Assembly (NCBI GenBank): GCA_030949705.1
Contig: JAUZSF010000003.1
Span: 124,001-188,000, forward strand
DNA: 64,000 bases
Source: Robiginitomaculum sp.
GTDB taxonomy: Bacteria; Pseudomonadota; Alphaproteobacteria; Caulobacterales; Maricaulaceae
Reading direction: 5' to 3'
Positions 43,321 through 52,104 of the stretch are shown one piece after another. The notes under the pieces were generated by a model that ran no database searches, was not told the DNA's origin, and saw only the letters and a program-made list of their open reading frames with translations. The translations under genes were made by a program, and so were the position numbers. How positions within the stretch are numbered: position 1 is the stretch's first letter; each line of letters starts with the position of its first letter.

Positions 43321-45429
43321 ATGGCTGAATCTTCAGGCATAAGCTCGGCAACAACCGGATTTGATTCGAAGAAATTTTCCAGTGCCATCCTGCGTGGCGA
43401 TGTGGCGTTGGCCGTTGGTATTGTCGCTATTTTGATGATGCTGATCCTGCCCATGCCGTCCTGGCTTTTGGACATCGCGCTGGCCGTCTCCATATCCTTT
43501 TCCATTATGGTGCTGATGACGGCGCTGTTCATTCAAAAACCCTTGGAATTTAGTGCATTTCCGGCGGTTTTGCTGATCGCGACCATGTTGCGGCTGGGAT
43601 TGAACCTGGCTTCCACGCGCCTGATTTTGTCGGATGGTTCCCAGGGACCCGATGCGGCGGGGCAGATCATTCGCGGCTTTGGGGCGCTGATTACCCAGGG
43701 TAATTATGTCATCGGCATTATCGTCTTTATCATTCTGGTGATCGTCAATTTTGTGGTCATTACCAAGGGCTCTGGCCGTATTGCCGAAGTGGCGGCGCGC
43801 TTCTCTTTGGATGCCATGCCCGGCAAGCAAATGGCCATTGATGCGGATCTCAGCTCGGGTCTTTTGAAAGAAGATGAGGCCCGGCAAAAGCGCAAGGATC
43901 TGGAAGCCGAGTCCAATTTTTATGGCTCCATGGACGGTGCCTCGAAATTTGTCCGCGGTGATGCAGTGGCCGGTCTGCTGATTACCGCCATCAATATTAT
44001 TGGCGGGATGATTATTGGCGTAGGCCAGGAGGGCATGCCCTTTGCCCAGGCGGCGTCGAACTATACCATGTTGACCATTGGTGACGGGCTGGTCAGCCAG
44101 ATCCCGGCGCTGGTAATTTCCATTGCGGCGGGCCTGCTGGTGTCCAAAGCCGGGGTGGAAGGGGCCGCCGACAAGGCCATTTTTGCGCAATTCACCGGCT
44201 ATCCGCAGGGCCTGATCATTGTGGCGGGGATCAGCCTGATTGCGGCCCTGATGCCGGGCATGCCCTTTGTACCCTTTGCCCTGATGTCGGTTTTGCTGGG
44301 CGGCGGGGCCTGGCTGCTGCACCAGCGCAAAGCCATGGAAAAAACAAAAGCCGACGTGGCCACGGCTGAAGAGGCGAAGGAAAGCAAAAATGAAGAACAG
44401 CCAATCACCGAAAGCCTGCATATTGATGGCCTGAAGATCGAGCTGGGTTATAACCTCCTGAGTCTGATCAATGATATGGAAGGGCGCCGCCTGACCGACC
44501 AGATCAAGGCTCTGCGCCGCCAGATGGCGCAGGAAATGGGCTTTGTCATGCCGCCGGTGCGCATATTGGATAATATGCAGCTGAACGCCGATGACTATAT
44601 GGTGCGGGTCAAGGAGATCGAAGCCGGGACCGGCATGTTAAAACTCGGCCATTTGCTGGTCATGGACCCGGCAGGCGCGCAAGTTGATTTGCCTGGTGAT
44701 CACGTCAAAGAGCCAACCTTTGGTTTGCCTGCCACTTGGGTGACCGAATCGCTGCGGGAAGAGGCCATGTTCAAGGGATTGACCGTGGTTGATCCAGCGA
44801 CCGTGCTGGCCACTCACCTGACCGAAATTTTACGCGATAACATGCCGGACCTTTTGTCCTTTGCAGAAACCGAAAAACTGCTCGATGGTCTGGGCAAGGA
44901 AGATAAAAAACTGCTCGAAGAGATCAGTCCCTCGCAAATCAGCCGTTCTGGCATTCAACAGGTCTTGCAGGGCCTTCTTAAAGAGCGTGTCTCCATTCGT
45001 GATCTGCCGGCCATATTGGAGGCCATTGCCGAGGCCAGTGCCACCACCCAGAATCTGGGGGCCATTATCGAACATGTGCGCACCCGCCTGGCACGGCAAT
45101 TGTGCCATGCGGCGGCGGCCCCTGATGGTACCTTGCCCATGTTGGGCCTGTCACCGGAATGGGAGCAGGCCTTTGCCGAAAATCTGATCGGGGAGGGAGA
45201 CAACCGACAGCTGGCCTTGCCGCCTTCCAAACTGCATGAATTTATCAATCGGGTGCGCGACAGCTTTGATGCGGCGGCCGAGGCCGGTGATGCGCCGGTT
45301 TTGCTGACCTCACCGGCGATCCGCCCCTATGTGCGCTCTATCATTGAGCGTTTTCGCGGGCAGACCATTGTGATGTCGCAAAATGAAATTCATCCAAAAG
45401 CACGTTTAAAAGTAGTGGGGCAGGTATGA
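43321..45429 (+). CDS. flhA: Flagellar export gate protein FlhA
   Basis: FlhA is the large inner-membrane subunit of the export gate. The first 330 residues contain about eight transmembrane segments and the FHIPEP signature region ('RGDVALAVGIVAILMMLILPMP', 'ATMLRLGLNLASTRLIL', 'RFSLDAMPGKQMAIDADLSSG'). The cytoplasmic domain follows from about residue 360 and ends 'GQTIVMSQNEIHPKARLKVVGQV'. 702 residues is full length. Its last 4 bases overlap the next small gene. Confidence 0.96.
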   Translation: MAESSGISSATTGFDSKKFSSAILRGDVALAVGIVAILMMLILPMPSWLLDIALAVSISFSIMVLMTALFIQKPLEFSAFPAVLLIATMLRLGLNLASTRLILSDGSQGPDAAGQIIRGFGALITQGNYVIGIIVFIILVIVNFVVITKGSGRIAEVAARFSLDAMPGKQMAIDADLSSGLLKEDEARQKRKDLEAESNFYGSMDGASKFVRGDAVAGLLITAINIIGGMIIGVGQEGMPFAQAASNYTMLTIGDGLVSQIPALVISIAAGLLVSKAGVEGAADKAIFAQFTGYPQGLIIVAGISLIAALMPGMPFVPFALMSVLLGGGAWLLHQRKAMEKTKADVATAEEAKESKNEEQPITESLHIDGLKIELGYNLLSLINDMEGRRLTDQIKALRRQMAQEMGFVMPPVRILDNMQLNADDYMVRVKEIEAGTGMLKLGHLLVMDPAGAQVDLPGDHVKEPTFGLPATWVTESLREEAMFKGLTVVDPATVLATHLTEILRDNMPDLLSFAETEKLLDGLGKEDKKLLEEISPSQISRSGIQQVLQGLLKERVSIRDLPAILEAIAEASATTQNLGAIIEHVRTRLARQLCHAAAAPDGTLPMLGLSPEWEQAFAENLIGEGDNRQLALPPSKLHEFINRVRDSFDAAAEAGDAPVLLTSPAIRPYVRSIIERFRGQTIVMSQNEIHPKARLKVVGQV

Positions 45430-45752
45430 TGAACCCGAGTGTCCTTTCCATCATGGAACAGAGTTTTACGCCGGCTGATCTGGTATTGATCAGTGCGATT
45501 TCGCTGGTGTGTGCCGGGGCGATGCGTAATTACGGCCATATTATCGTTACGGTGTTTATTGCCACGGCAGTGGATTACATGCTGCCGGGAGTGTTCGCCT
45601 TGCTGACCGGCGCGCCGGTGGGTGATGCCATGGCGGCCAGCTGGACCCGGCTGGCGGGATATTCCAGTGTTGCTCTGCTGGTACGTATGCTGGTTTATTT
45701 CTCGGCGATCAGTCTGCTCTTTGGTACCAAGGCGGCATATGGCCGTCGGTAA
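45426..45752 (+). CDS. Small membrane protein downstream of flhA, paralogue A
   Basis: I do not recognise the family. The 108-residue protein has three likely transmembrane segments ('DLVLISAISLVCAGAM', 'HIIVTVFIATAVDYML', 'VALLVRMLVYFSAISLLF'). It overlaps flhA by 4 bases (ATGA), so it is translated with the export gate protein. The next gene encodes a similar protein that aligns to it without gaps over the central and C-terminal parts. A role in flagellar export or motor function is inferred from position only. Confidence 0.72.
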   Translation: MMNPSVLSIMEQSFTPADLVLISAISLVCAGAMRNYGHIIVTVFIATAVDYMLPGVFALLTGAPVGDAMAASWTRLAGYSSVALLVRMLVYFSAISLLFGTKAAYGRR

Positions 45753-45826
45753 AGCCTGTGGCTTTTTGGCCTGAAGTTTGCGTGCCCCCCTTCTGATTGT
45801 TCGCAATTGAGACCATGGGGGTAGCG

Positions 45827-46150
45827 ATGGAAACCTTGAAACTGATCAGCGATATTGCCTTTGCGCCGGGGGAATTGGTGGTGTGTGCCGGTATTGCCAC
45901 CATTGTCGGGCTGGCTACGGGACAGTTTTCACGCATCTGGCTGGCGGTGCTGTTGGCGCTGGGGGCCGATATGGCGTGGCCATGGTTGCTGGAAACCAGC
46001 CAGGGCTATGAGGCGAGCCTGGCACGCGAAGCCGCCACCACGCATTTAATGCGCGATGGCGGGGCGGCCATTGCCTTGCGAATGGTGCTCTATTTTGCGG
46101 CGATATCCGTGATTTTAATGTTCAAGCGCTTGCTGGGATCCGAGAGTTAA
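45827..46150 (+). CDS. Small membrane protein downstream of flhA, paralogue B
   Basis: The 107-residue protein resembles the preceding one: 'AFAPGELVV' matches 'SFTPADLVL', and 68 residues later 'RMVLYFAAISVIL' matches 'RMLVYFSAISLLF', with no gap between. Three hydrophobic segments. I choose the ATG at 45827, behind 'catgggggtagcg', since it gives the same length as its paralogue; the track starts at a TTG further upstream. Its end overlaps the convergent fliJ by 4 bases. Confidence 0.68.
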   Translation: METLKLISDIAFAPGELVVCAGIATIVGLATGQFSRIWLAVLLALGADMAWPWLLETSQGYEASLAREAATTHLMRDGGAAIALRMVLYFAAISVILMFKRLLGSES

Positions 46151-46557
46151 CGCGCGGCACGCTTGCCGGCGATTTCGTCCAGTTCGTCCTGTTCAGCCTT
46201 GGCGCGAGCCTCGGCGATGCGGGCCAGACGGCGTTCTTCCATCAACTCAAACTTTTTCAGCTCCAAAAAGGCTTCTTCCAGTTGCACGCGTAAAGCGGCG
46301 GTCTGGGCATCCAGTTCCACCATCGAGGCGCGCAAATTGTTTTTGCGTTCGATCACGGCCTGGGCATAGGAGCCATAGGCCATAAAGCCTTCGCGGCTTT
46401 CATCGGCGGCCACCTGTTCTTCAGGCACGCTGCGTTCCAGGTCCGCGGCGCGGCTTTCCAGATGAGCGCGTGCCTCATCCAGCGCGCCCATTTGTTTTTG
46501 CAGTTCTTCGACCTTGAACCGCGCCAGTTTTACCAGGGATGCAAAATTACGCATCAT
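46147..46557 (-). CDS. fliJ: Flagellar export chaperone FliJ
   Basis: FliJ is a coiled-coil protein that sits inside the FliI hexamer and links it to FlhA. The 136-residue product is almost wholly helical and charged: 'LVKLARFKVEELQKQMGALDEARAHLESRAADLERSV' and a C-terminal 'ELMEERRLARIAEARAKAEQDELDEIAGKRA'. Identification relies on length, coiled coil and its place 9 bases after fliI on the same strand, because FliJ sequence is weakly conserved. Confidence 0.87.
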   Translation of the reverse strand: MMRNFASLVKLARFKVEELQKQMGALDEARAHLESRAADLERSVPEEQVAADESREGFMAYGSYAQAVIERKNNLRASMVELDAQTAALRVQLEEAFLELKKFELMEERRLARIAEARAKAEQDELDEIAGKRAAR

Positions 46558-46566
46558 ACCCCTCCA

Positions 46567-47952
46567 TTATGCCTCGTTATTAAGGCTATTATTGTCACCC
46601 AAAATCTCGGCCAGACGTTGGAACCCATCGTCTAAAGACGTGGCTTCTTCTTTATTCTGACCCAGAAATGCTTCCAGCGGGTCGTGTAATTCTATGGCAC
46701 GATCCACACCGGCATTCGATCCGCGGGCATAAGCACCCAGACGGATTAATTCTTCCATATCGGCATAATCACTCAGCGCGCGACGCGCATTGCGGATCAG
46801 CTCGATTTCATTGTCATCGCAGCAACCAGGCATGGTGCGCGATATGCTTTTCAAAATATTGATAGCAGGAAAACGTCCCCGTTCGGCAATGGCCCGTTCC
46901 ATCACAATATGGCCATCCAATATGCCGCGCGTCGCATCGGCGATTGGCTCGTTATGATCATCGCCATCAACCAGCACCGTGAAAATACCGGTAATGGCCC
47001 CCTCGGGGCGGCCATCGGTGCGACGGCCGGGGCCGGCGCGTTCCAAAAGGCGGGGCAGTTCGTTAAATACGGACGGGGTATAGCCGCGTGTGGTCGGTGG
47101 CTCACCGGCGGCCAGTCCAATTTCGCGCTGAGCCATGGCAAAGCGCGTTACCGAATCCATCAGGCACAGTACATGTTGTCCTTGATCACGGAAATATTCG
47201 GCCACGGTCAGGGTCAATTGCGCCGCCTGGCGGCGACTGAGCGCCGGTTCGTCCGAAGTGGCAACCACCACCACGGTGCGTTTCATGCCCTCGGGACCCA
47301 ACACATCGTCGATAAATTCCTTGACCTCGCGGCCCCGCTCCCCGATCAGCCCGATCACCGCCACATCGCAATCCGCATTTTGTGCCAGCATGGACATGAG
47401 CACGGATTTGCCAACCCCCGAGCCGGCAAACACGCCCATGCGCTGGCCCTTGCAGATTTGTGTAAAGGTATTGATGGCGCGAACGCCGGTATCCATACGC
47501 CCCCCGACCCGGGCCCGGGCATGAGGTGCCGGCGGGCGACCACGCAGGGGATAGGGGTACAAGCCCGGCAATAGCGGCCCGCCATTGTCCACCGGCTTGC
47601 CAAAGGCATCAATGACCCGGCCCAGCCAGGCGCTGGACGGACGCACATAGGGACCTTCGGGGTCGATTTCCATACGGGCCCCGGCGCGCACACCGTCCAG
47701 CGGTCCAAAGGGCATCATCAGGGCATGATCACCGCGAAAGCCCACGACTTCGCAGGCAATATCACCATGACGGGTTTGCGCGGTGGCCCGCGCTCCAAGC
47801 TCCAGCGCATCGGCTGGACCCATGGCTTCAATCATCAGACCGTTTACAGCGGTAACGCGACCGCGAAATCGCCGTGGTTCCAGGGCTTCGATGCTGGCTC
47901 GAAGAGCGTGCATATACGTGAACTCCATCTCAAACGTGTCAGGTTTCATCAC
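46567..47952 (-). CDS. fliI: Flagellar export ATPase FliI
   Basis: FliI is the F1-beta-like hexameric ATPase of flagellar export. Walker A '[14 protein letters not shown]', Walker B region '[23 protein letters not shown]', and '[24 protein letters not shown]' are hallmarks. The N-terminal beta domain contains '[16 protein letters not shown]'. The product is 461 residues if the first ATG is used; the ATG at 'MHALRAS' 13 codons later is an alternative. It is the first gene of fliI-fliJ, oriented against the fliF operon and divergent from ctrA. Confidence 0.95.
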   Translation of the reverse strand: MMKPDTFEMEFTYMHALRASIEALEPRRFRGRVTAVNGLMIEAMGPADALELGARATAQTRHGDIACEVVGFRGDHALMMPFGPLDGVRAGARMEIDPEGPYVRPSSAWLGRVIDAFGKPVDNGGPLLPGLYPYPLRGRPPAPHARARVGGRMDTGVRAINTFTQICKGQRMGVFAGSGVGKSVLMSMLAQNADCDVAVIGLIGERGREVKEFIDDVLGPEGMKRTVVVVATSDEPALSRRQAAQLTLTVAEYFRDQGQHVLCLMDSVTRFAMAQREIGLAAGEPPTTRGYTPSVFNELPRLLERAGPGRRTDGRPEGAITGIFTVLVDGDDHNEPIADATRGILDGHIVMERAIAERGRFPAINILKSISRTMPGCCDDNEIELIRNARRALSDYADMEELIRLGAYARGSNAGVDRAIELHDPLEAFLGQNKEEATSLDDGFQRLAEILGDNNSLNNEA

Positions 47953-48061
47953 AAACCTACACGTGACGCCTTGAGATCACGTAAACGTGGCAACAATAAT
48001 TGTATGAATTACAGTTTTTGTGCCTGACCCCGAATGATTAACAAAATCAGTTTGATTTGTT

Positions 48062-48137
48062 TAAGTTTGGTTAAGGGGATTCCCCTAGCGTAGGGATAGA
48101 GTTAACCATTACGCCAATGAAGCCTGCAAACTGATTC
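48062..48137 (+). promoter_or_regulatory. Candidate ctrA control region (TTAA boxes and GANTC sites)
   Basis: The ctrA leader contains 'TTAAGTTTGGTTAAG' at its left end (two TTAA 6 apart; the CtrA consensus has 7), 'GTTAACCATT' at 48101 resembling a CtrA half-site, and two GANTC sites (48078-48082, 48133-48137). CcrM methylates GANTC in alphaproteobacteria and one such site tunes a ctrA promoter in Caulobacter. Function here is inferred. Confidence 0.4.
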
Positions 48138-48158
48138 GCAGGCCAATGGGAGGGGCCG

Positions 48159-48854
48159 ATGCGAGTTCTCTTGGTTGAGGATGATAGTGCGATAGCACAA
48201 TCGATTGAGCTGATGCTAAAGTCTGAGGGCTTTAATGTTTATACGACGGATCTTGGTGAAGAAGGTGTCGATCTGGGCAAGCTGTATGATTATGACATCA
48301 TCTTGCTGGACCTTGGTTTGCCGGACATGCCCGGCTTTGACGTATTAAAGCAATTACGGGTTTCCAAGGTGGAAACACCAGTACTGATCCTGTCGGGAAC
48401 TGCCGATACAGAGGTCAAGGTCCAGGGTCTTGGCTATGGCGCCGATGATTATCTGACCAAACCGTTCCACAAGGATGAGCTGGTCGCCCGCATTCATGCG
48501 GTGGTGCGCCGGTCCAAAGGGCATTCGCAATCCATTATCACCACCGGCATGGTGGCGGTTAATCTGGATGCCAAAACCGTTGATGTGAATAAACAGCGCG
48601 TGCATCTGACCGGCAAGGAATACCAGATGCTGGAGCTTCTTTCCTTGCGCAAGGGCACGACACTCACCAAGGAAATGTTCCTCAACCAGCTTTATGGCGG
48701 TCTTGACGAGCCGGAATTGAAAATTATTGACGTGTTTATCTGTAAATTGCGCAAAAAACTCGCCAATGCCACCGGCGGTGAACACTATATCGAAACGGTC
48801 TGGGGCCGTGGCTATGTGTTGCGCGATCCGGCCGAGGAAGAAGAAGCCGCATAA
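48159..48854 (+). CDS. ctrA: Cell-cycle response regulator CtrA
   Basis: CtrA is the OmpR-family master regulator of alphaproteobacterial cell cycle and motility. The receiver has the acidic pocket 'VEDD' and Asp51 in '[12 protein letters not shown]', the same acceptor number as in Caulobacter, with Thr/Lys in 'LSGTAD' and 'YLTKPF'. The winged helix covers about 125-225 ('[32 protein letters not shown]'). The protein ends in Ala-Ala ('EEEEAA'), the position of the ClpXP degradation signal. 231 residues. It is monocistronic, with its own terminator. Confidence 0.96.
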   Translation: MRVLLVEDDSAIAQSIELMLKSEGFNVYTTDLGEEGVDLGKLYDYDIILLDLGLPDMPGFDVLKQLRVSKVETPVLILSGTADTEVKVQGLGYGADDYLTKPFHKDELVARIHAVVRRSKGHSQSIITTGMVAVNLDAKTVDVNKQRVHLTGKEYQMLELLSLRKGTTLTKEMFLNQLYGGLDEPELKIIDVFICKLRKKLANATGGEHYIETVWGRGYVLRDPAEEEEAA

Positions 48855-48878
48855 GGTTTGTTTTGAACAGTTTGATGG

Positions 48879-48907
48879 AAAAGGCGGCTTGATCAGCCGC
48901 CTTTTTT
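48879..48907. terminator. Bidirectional terminator between ctrA and emrB
   Basis: The stem 'aaggcggct' / 'agccgcctt' (48881-48889, 48895-48903; loop 'tgatc') has T runs on both exits. It ends ctrA rightward and the efflux operon leftward. The stop codon of emrB (TGA at 48893-48895) lies in the loop, so the gene ends inside its own terminator. Confidence 0.88.
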
Positions 48908-50401
48908 GTGGGGCGAGCGCAGTAATAAAATAAATGGGGCCGCCAATAGGGAAATCCCCATCATAAAACGAAAATCATTCAGATAGCCGATCAGGGCGGC
49001 TTGCTGATTGATCTGGGCATTTACGATAGCCAGTCGCCCAAGCCCTTCCGGTCCGGTAATGCCCAATGCCGTGACCAGCGGGTTGAAGGGCGTGATGTGC
49101 GCTGCCAGTTCAGCATGATTGATCTGGATATTACGGGCCAACAGGGCAAAGGAAATCGACACCCCGATAGATGAGCCGATATTCCGCACCAGCGAGAACA
49201 GCGCCGTGGCTTCGGTGCGGTATTTCTCATCCAGGGTGGCAAAGGTAATCACCCCCATGGGCACAAAAACGCTCCCAAGACCCAACCCTTGGGCAAAGCC
49301 CGTCCAGATGATGTCTTTTTGACTGACTTCCAAGGTGAACTGACTCATCGAATAAAGGGAAATAACAATCATCATCATGCCACCAGCGATCAGAAAACGT
49401 GGATCAAAACGTTCGGCCAGTCGGCCCATGATCATCATGCCCAGCATCATGCCCAGCCCCCGCGGGGCCAGGACTAGCCCGGTCAGGATCACTGGCCAGC
49501 CCTTAAGGGTCTGCAGGAACGGCGGCAGAATGGCCATGGTGGACAGAAAAATGATCCCCACCAGAAACATAAAGCCCAACCCCATGCTGAGGTTACGGTC
49601 CTTGAACATGGCCGGGTTTAAAAATGGCCGCCGGGTGGTCATGATATGCACCACAAACAGGTATAGGCACAGCACTGCCAGCACCGCTTCGATGACAATT
49701 TCGGGCGCGGAAAACCAGTCCTGAGACTGGCCCCGGTCCAGCATCATTTGCAAGGCCCCGATAGAAAGGCTGAGCAAGGCAAAGCCCGGCCAGTCAAAGG
49801 GCAGCTTGTTTTGCCGATAGGTGCGTTTGACAAACAAGGACAGGCCGGTGATGGCCATCAGACCCACCGGCAGATTGATATAAAACACCCAGCGCCACGA
49901 AAGGGTCTCGGTCAGCCATCCCCCCAGGGTTGGTCCCAATACCGGGCCGATCATCACCCCCACGCCCCAGATGGCAATGGCACGGCCATGTTGATGGCGC
50001 GGGTAAATGTCCAGCAAGACCGCCTGGGACAAGGGTACCAGGGACGCCCCAAAGGCACCTTGCATCAGACGGAAAAATACCAATTGGCCCAGATTGGCCG
50101 CTGCGCCAGCCAACATGGAGGCCACCACAAACCCAGCCACCGCCCCGATAAAGAGGCGTTTGCGCCCAAAGCGTGCCGCCAGGAACCCGGTGGGTGGGGT
50201 CATAATGGCGGCAGAAACAATATAAGAGGTCAATACCCAGGAAATCTGATCCTGGGTGGCCGCCATTGCCCCCTGCATGTGTGGCAGGGCCACATTGGCG
50301 ATGGTGGTGTCAATGGCCTGCATGGTGGTGGCCAGCATCACCGACAGGGTGATCATGGCCCGGTTAGACCCGGCCGTTACCGAAGGTGAATCAGCCGACA
50401 T
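48893..50401 (-). CDS. emrB: EmrB/QacA-type (DHA2) multidrug efflux transporter
   Basis: The 502-residue major facilitator protein has fourteen predicted transmembrane segments. DHA2 markers are near the N terminus ('MLATTMQAIDTTIANVALPHMQG'), 'GFLAARFGRKRLFIGAVAGF' and motif C 'WGVGVMIGPVLGPTLGGWLTE'. With the HlyD-type EmrA upstream and an outer membrane channel elsewhere it would export hydrophobic drugs by proton antiport. The start overlaps emrA by 11 bases. The last gene of marR-emrA-emrB. Confidence 0.93.
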   Translation of the reverse strand: MSADSPSVTAGSNRAMITLSVMLATTMQAIDTTIANVALPHMQGAMAATQDQISWVLTSYIVSAAIMTPPTGFLAARFGRKRLFIGAVAGFVVASMLAGAAANLGQLVFFRLMQGAFGASLVPLSQAVLLDIYPRHQHGRAIAIWGVGVMIGPVLGPTLGGWLTETLSWRWVFYINLPVGLMAITGLSLFVKRTYRQNKLPFDWPGFALLSLSIGALQMMLDRGQSQDWFSAPEIVIEAVLAVLCLYLFVVHIMTTRRPFLNPAMFKDRNLSMGLGFMFLVGIIFLSTMAILPPFLQTLKGWPVILTGLVLAPRGLGMMLGMMIMGRLAERFDPRFLIAGGMMMIVISLYSMSQFTLEVSQKDIIWTGFAQGLGLGSVFVPMGVITFATLDEKYRTEATALFSLVRNIGSSIGVSISFALLARNIQINHAELAAHITPFNPLVTALGITGPEGLGRLAIVNAQINQQAALIGYLNDFRFMMGISLLAAPFILLLRSPHKKGG

Positions 50402-51548
50402 CGGCGCCTAGCCAGCGTAAAGGCATTTGCAAAATGGCCGGCAATGGGCGGTGATAGCCAGTATCAATGCGTACCTTCACGCTCATGCCAGCGCGTAAAA
50501 CCGGTTTGCCTTTATAGCCATCCAAAGCAATGCGTACCGGCACGCGCTGGACCACCTTAACCCAGTTTCCGCTGGCGTTTTGGGGGGGCAGCAAAGAAAA
50601 TTCGGATCCCGTGGCCGGATCAATACTCTCCACATGGCCGCTTAAAGGGGTGTCCGGATAGGCATCCACCCGCAGCTTTGCAGGTTGTCCAACGTGCATA
50701 TGGGTCAGGGCGGTTTCCTTGAAATTAGCCTCAATCCATAATCCTTGATCGGCAACAATCACCATGGCCGGCACACCGGCATGGACGTAATCCCCCAACA
50801 CGGGCACCATGCTTATGGTGCCGGCAATGGGGGCGCGTACAACGGCATTGGCCAGATCCTCCTGAGCCAGTTCAACCTTGGCCCAGGCACCGCGAACACG
50901 TGGATGTTCATGGGGGCTGGCCTTAGGATCTCCCAGCATGGCCCGCAGAACGGCAATTTCCTGGGCTTTGGTTTGCAGTCGGGTGGCCGCCACATCGCGG
51001 TCATGGACATATTCATCCAGCATGGCTTCGGAAACCACTTTGCGATTGGCCAGCTCTTTTCGTCGTTTTAATTCGCGCCGGGAAAAGGACAGGTTTTCAA
51101 GCACCGTTTCGCGCTCGCTTAGGCGTTGCTGGTAATTGGCCTTGGCCGCCATGATTTGCCCCAGGGCTTCATCATGGGCAGCCCGCGCTGCGTCCAGCGC
51201 GGCCTTCAGGCGCTTGGTATCAAGCACAAAGAGAACATCACCGGCCTTCACATGCTGGTTGCTGTGCACGCTGAGTGCGGTGATGGTGCCGGAAATTTCG
51301 GCGCTGACCTGGGCCTTGTCGGCTTTGACATAGGCGTTTTCGGTCTGCATCCAGCGCCCACCCGTCGCGTAAATCCAAAGGGCGATAAAGGCGATGATCA
51401 GAACAGGCGTGCCCATCAACACCACGCGCAAGGTTCTTGGTGAACGCAACCGTTGACGAATTGCTCCCAGCGACATGGCGCTGGATTGCCCCACGGCAAT
51501 GTCTGCCTTGTCCACATCCAGGTCATCATTGGTTTGAGGGGCACTCAT
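50391..51548 (-). CDS. emrA: EmrA-type membrane fusion protein (HlyD family)
   Basis: The periplasmic adaptor of the tripartite efflux pump has one N-terminal transmembrane anchor ('VLIIAFIALWIYATGG', near residue 55), a biotinyl-lipoyl-like domain ('ISGTITALSVHSNQHVKAGDVLFVLD'), a coiled-coil hairpin (about 105-190) and beta-barrel region ('ADQGLWIEANFKETALTHMHVGQPAKLRVD'). 385 residues. Its start overlaps marR by 4 bases and its end overlaps emrB. Confidence 0.93.
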   Translation of the reverse strand: MSAPQTNDDLDVDKADIAVGQSSAMSLGAIRQRLRSPRTLRVVLMGTPVLIIAFIALWIYATGGRWMQTENAYVKADKAQVSAEISGTITALSVHSNQHVKAGDVLFVLDTKRLKAALDAARAAHDEALGQIMAAKANYQQRLSERETVLENLSFSRRELKRRKELANRKVVSEAMLDEYVHDRDVAATRLQTKAQEIAVLRAMLGDPKASPHEHPRVRGAWAKVELAQEDLANAVVRAPIAGTISMVPVLGDYVHAGVPAMVIVADQGLWIEANFKETALTHMHVGQPAKLRVDAYPDTPLSGHVESIDPATGSEFSLLPPQNASGNWVKVVQRVPVRIALDGYKGKPVLRAGMSVKVRIDTGYHRPLPAILQMPLRWLGADVG

Positions 51549-51988
51549 GAAACATCATCCTGCATAAGGTTATCTTTGATATGCATCAGCATGGTGGTGA
51601 GTTGTTTTTTATTTTCTGCGGATAATCCCTGGGTGCCCTTTTTCATCATGGCGGCCCCGATGGCACGAATTTCGCGCAAGACCGGTTCGGCATTATTGGT
51701 CAGATACAGTTGGAACGAGCGCCGGTCATCCGGGTTGATCCGCCGTTCAATCATCTGGTTGGCGGCCAGCAGGTCCAGCTGGCGCGTGAGGGTGATGGGC
51801 CGGATTTCCAACAGGCGGGCCAGCTCGCTCTGGGTGATACCCTGTTGGCGGTCCAGATAAATCAGTGTGCGGTATTGCGCCTGGGTCAGGCGCAAATGGC
51901 GGGCCCGCTCATTAAAGGACTTGCGCAGGATTTGCGCGGTGTCACTGATGGCAAAGGCCAGGGCGCGATCTTCGTTGGCTAAGGGCAT
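51545..51988 (-). CDS. MarR-family transcriptional regulator of the efflux operon
   Basis: The 147-residue winged-helix protein has the MarR recognition region 'LRLTQAQYRTLIYLDRQQGITQSELARLLEIRPITLTRQLDLLAANQMIERR' then the wing 'NPDDRRSFQLYLT'. It lies at the head of the efflux operon, overlapping emrA by 4 bases, and a palindrome stands 20 bases before its start codon, so autorepression relieved by a pump substrate is the expected logic. Confidence 0.92.
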   Translation of the reverse strand: MPLANEDRALAFAISDTAQILRKSFNERARHLRLTQAQYRTLIYLDRQQGITQSELARLLEIRPITLTRQLDLLAANQMIERRINPDDRRSFQLYLTNNAEPVLREIRAIGAAMMKKGTQGLSAENKKQLTTMLMHIKDNLMQDDVS

Positions 51989-52007
51989 AACGCGTTATAT
52001 ACCCCTG

Positions 52008-52034
52008 CTTATAGTAAGCAATACTTATTATAAG
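52008..52034 (-). promoter_or_regulatory. Probable MarR operator palindrome
   Basis: 'cttatagtaag-caata-cttattataag' gives two 11-base arms with one mismatch, spacing and AT content typical for MarR-family sites. It covers the likely promoter of marR-emrA-emrB, about 20 bases upstream of the marR ATG. Confidence 0.7.
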
Positions 52035-52055
52035 GAGTGGTTAAAATAAAGTCAC

Positions 52056-52082
52056 AAAAAAAGCGGCCCCAGGGCCGCCTTT
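52056..52082 (-). terminator. Rho-independent terminator after cheR
   Basis: Read leftward, a GC-rich stem 'gcggcc' / 'ggccgc' with loop 'ctgg' is followed by seven U (52056-52062). It is 22 bases past the cheR stop and closes the chemotaxis operon. Confidence 0.88.
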
Positions 52083-52104
52083 GATGTTGAAAATACAGGG
52101 GGTG

